NCBI GenBank assembly: GCA_030706635.1
Contig: JAUZOD010000008.1
Location: 43,670-107,669, forward strand
Direction of reading: 5' to 3'
Source of the DNA: Bacteroidota bacterium
GTDB lineage: Bacteria; Bacteroidota; Bacteroidia; Chitinophagales; Chitinophagaceae
Length of the DNA: 64,000 nucleotides
This document shows, one piece after another, positions 63,836 through 64,000 of this stretch (its first letter is position 1; each line of letters opens with the position of its first letter). The position numbers were made by a program, and so were the translations under genes. The notes beneath the pieces are model-generated. The model saw only the letters and a list, made by a program, of their open reading frames with translations, was not told the DNA's origin and did not search any database.

Positions 63836-64000
63836 AATTCAAGATGAATCGCCTTCTTATCATACCCCAGTGCCAGAATCCGCAATTTGGCTTCGTCGAT
63901 CATATTTTTCCATCCGCATAAATAGAATTGAGCCGGCTTTATATTTATAGATGAAGGGAGATCCGATAAAACAGGAGGAGTATTCCTTCTGCAAATTTCC
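63826..64000 (-). CDS. C-terminus of a ferredoxin/flavodoxin-reductase-like NAD-binding oxidoreductase (5' end outside window)
   Basis: EICRRNTPPVLSDLPSSINIKPAQFYLCGWKNMIDEAKLRILALGYDKKAIHLELYG*; YLCGWKNMIDEA motif. Confidence 0.6.
   Translation of the reverse strand, partial: EICRRNTPPVLSDLPSSINIKPAQFYLCGWKNMIDEAKLRILALGYDKKAIHLELYG

Overview
The window looks like ordinary chromosomal DNA from a Bacteroidota bacterium, probably Chitinophagales/Chitinophagaceae-like. That placement is my inference from gene content, MurF-Alr and PorX architectures, TAnnTTTG-type promoters and T9SS C-terminal domains. About 50 genes can be supported: pyrD, rsmE, dnaB, pheT, zapA, rny (frameshifted), rplS, tatA, gatA, pabB, purA, relA/spoT-like, a tRNA-Leu(TAG), tig, two clpP, clpX, an acyl-CoA dehydrogenase, pirin, porX, lpxD, fumC, lspA, murF-alr, terC, gldG/gldF, iscA/iscS, mce, rnc, fabF, acpP, mfd, and several T9SS cargo proteins. 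No phage, IS, CRISPR or classical defence island is visible. The most interesting structure is a set of intergenic inverted repeats with arms made of tandem 7-nt units (GGTTGAC/GGATGAC/AGTTGAC; a second, AT-richer heptad family) or 8-nt units (AATGTGNN). They sit on gene 3' ends, often contain the stop codons of the flanking genes, and have unit lengths that are not multiples of 3, so three or more units put stop codons in all three frames. Two arm families share the 12-mer TCAGGTGCGGAT, and the octad family shares an exact 27-nt core between two copies. Other items worth checking: consecutive strong palindromes inside the 5' coding region of pabB, two operator-like palindromes upstream of an acyl-CoA dehydrogenase, a DnaA-box cluster upstream of dnaB, a 1-nt frameshift in rny, a His-rich tail on trigger factor, and an unlisted 57-aa ORF after clpX. 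All homology calls come from reading translations; no searches were run.
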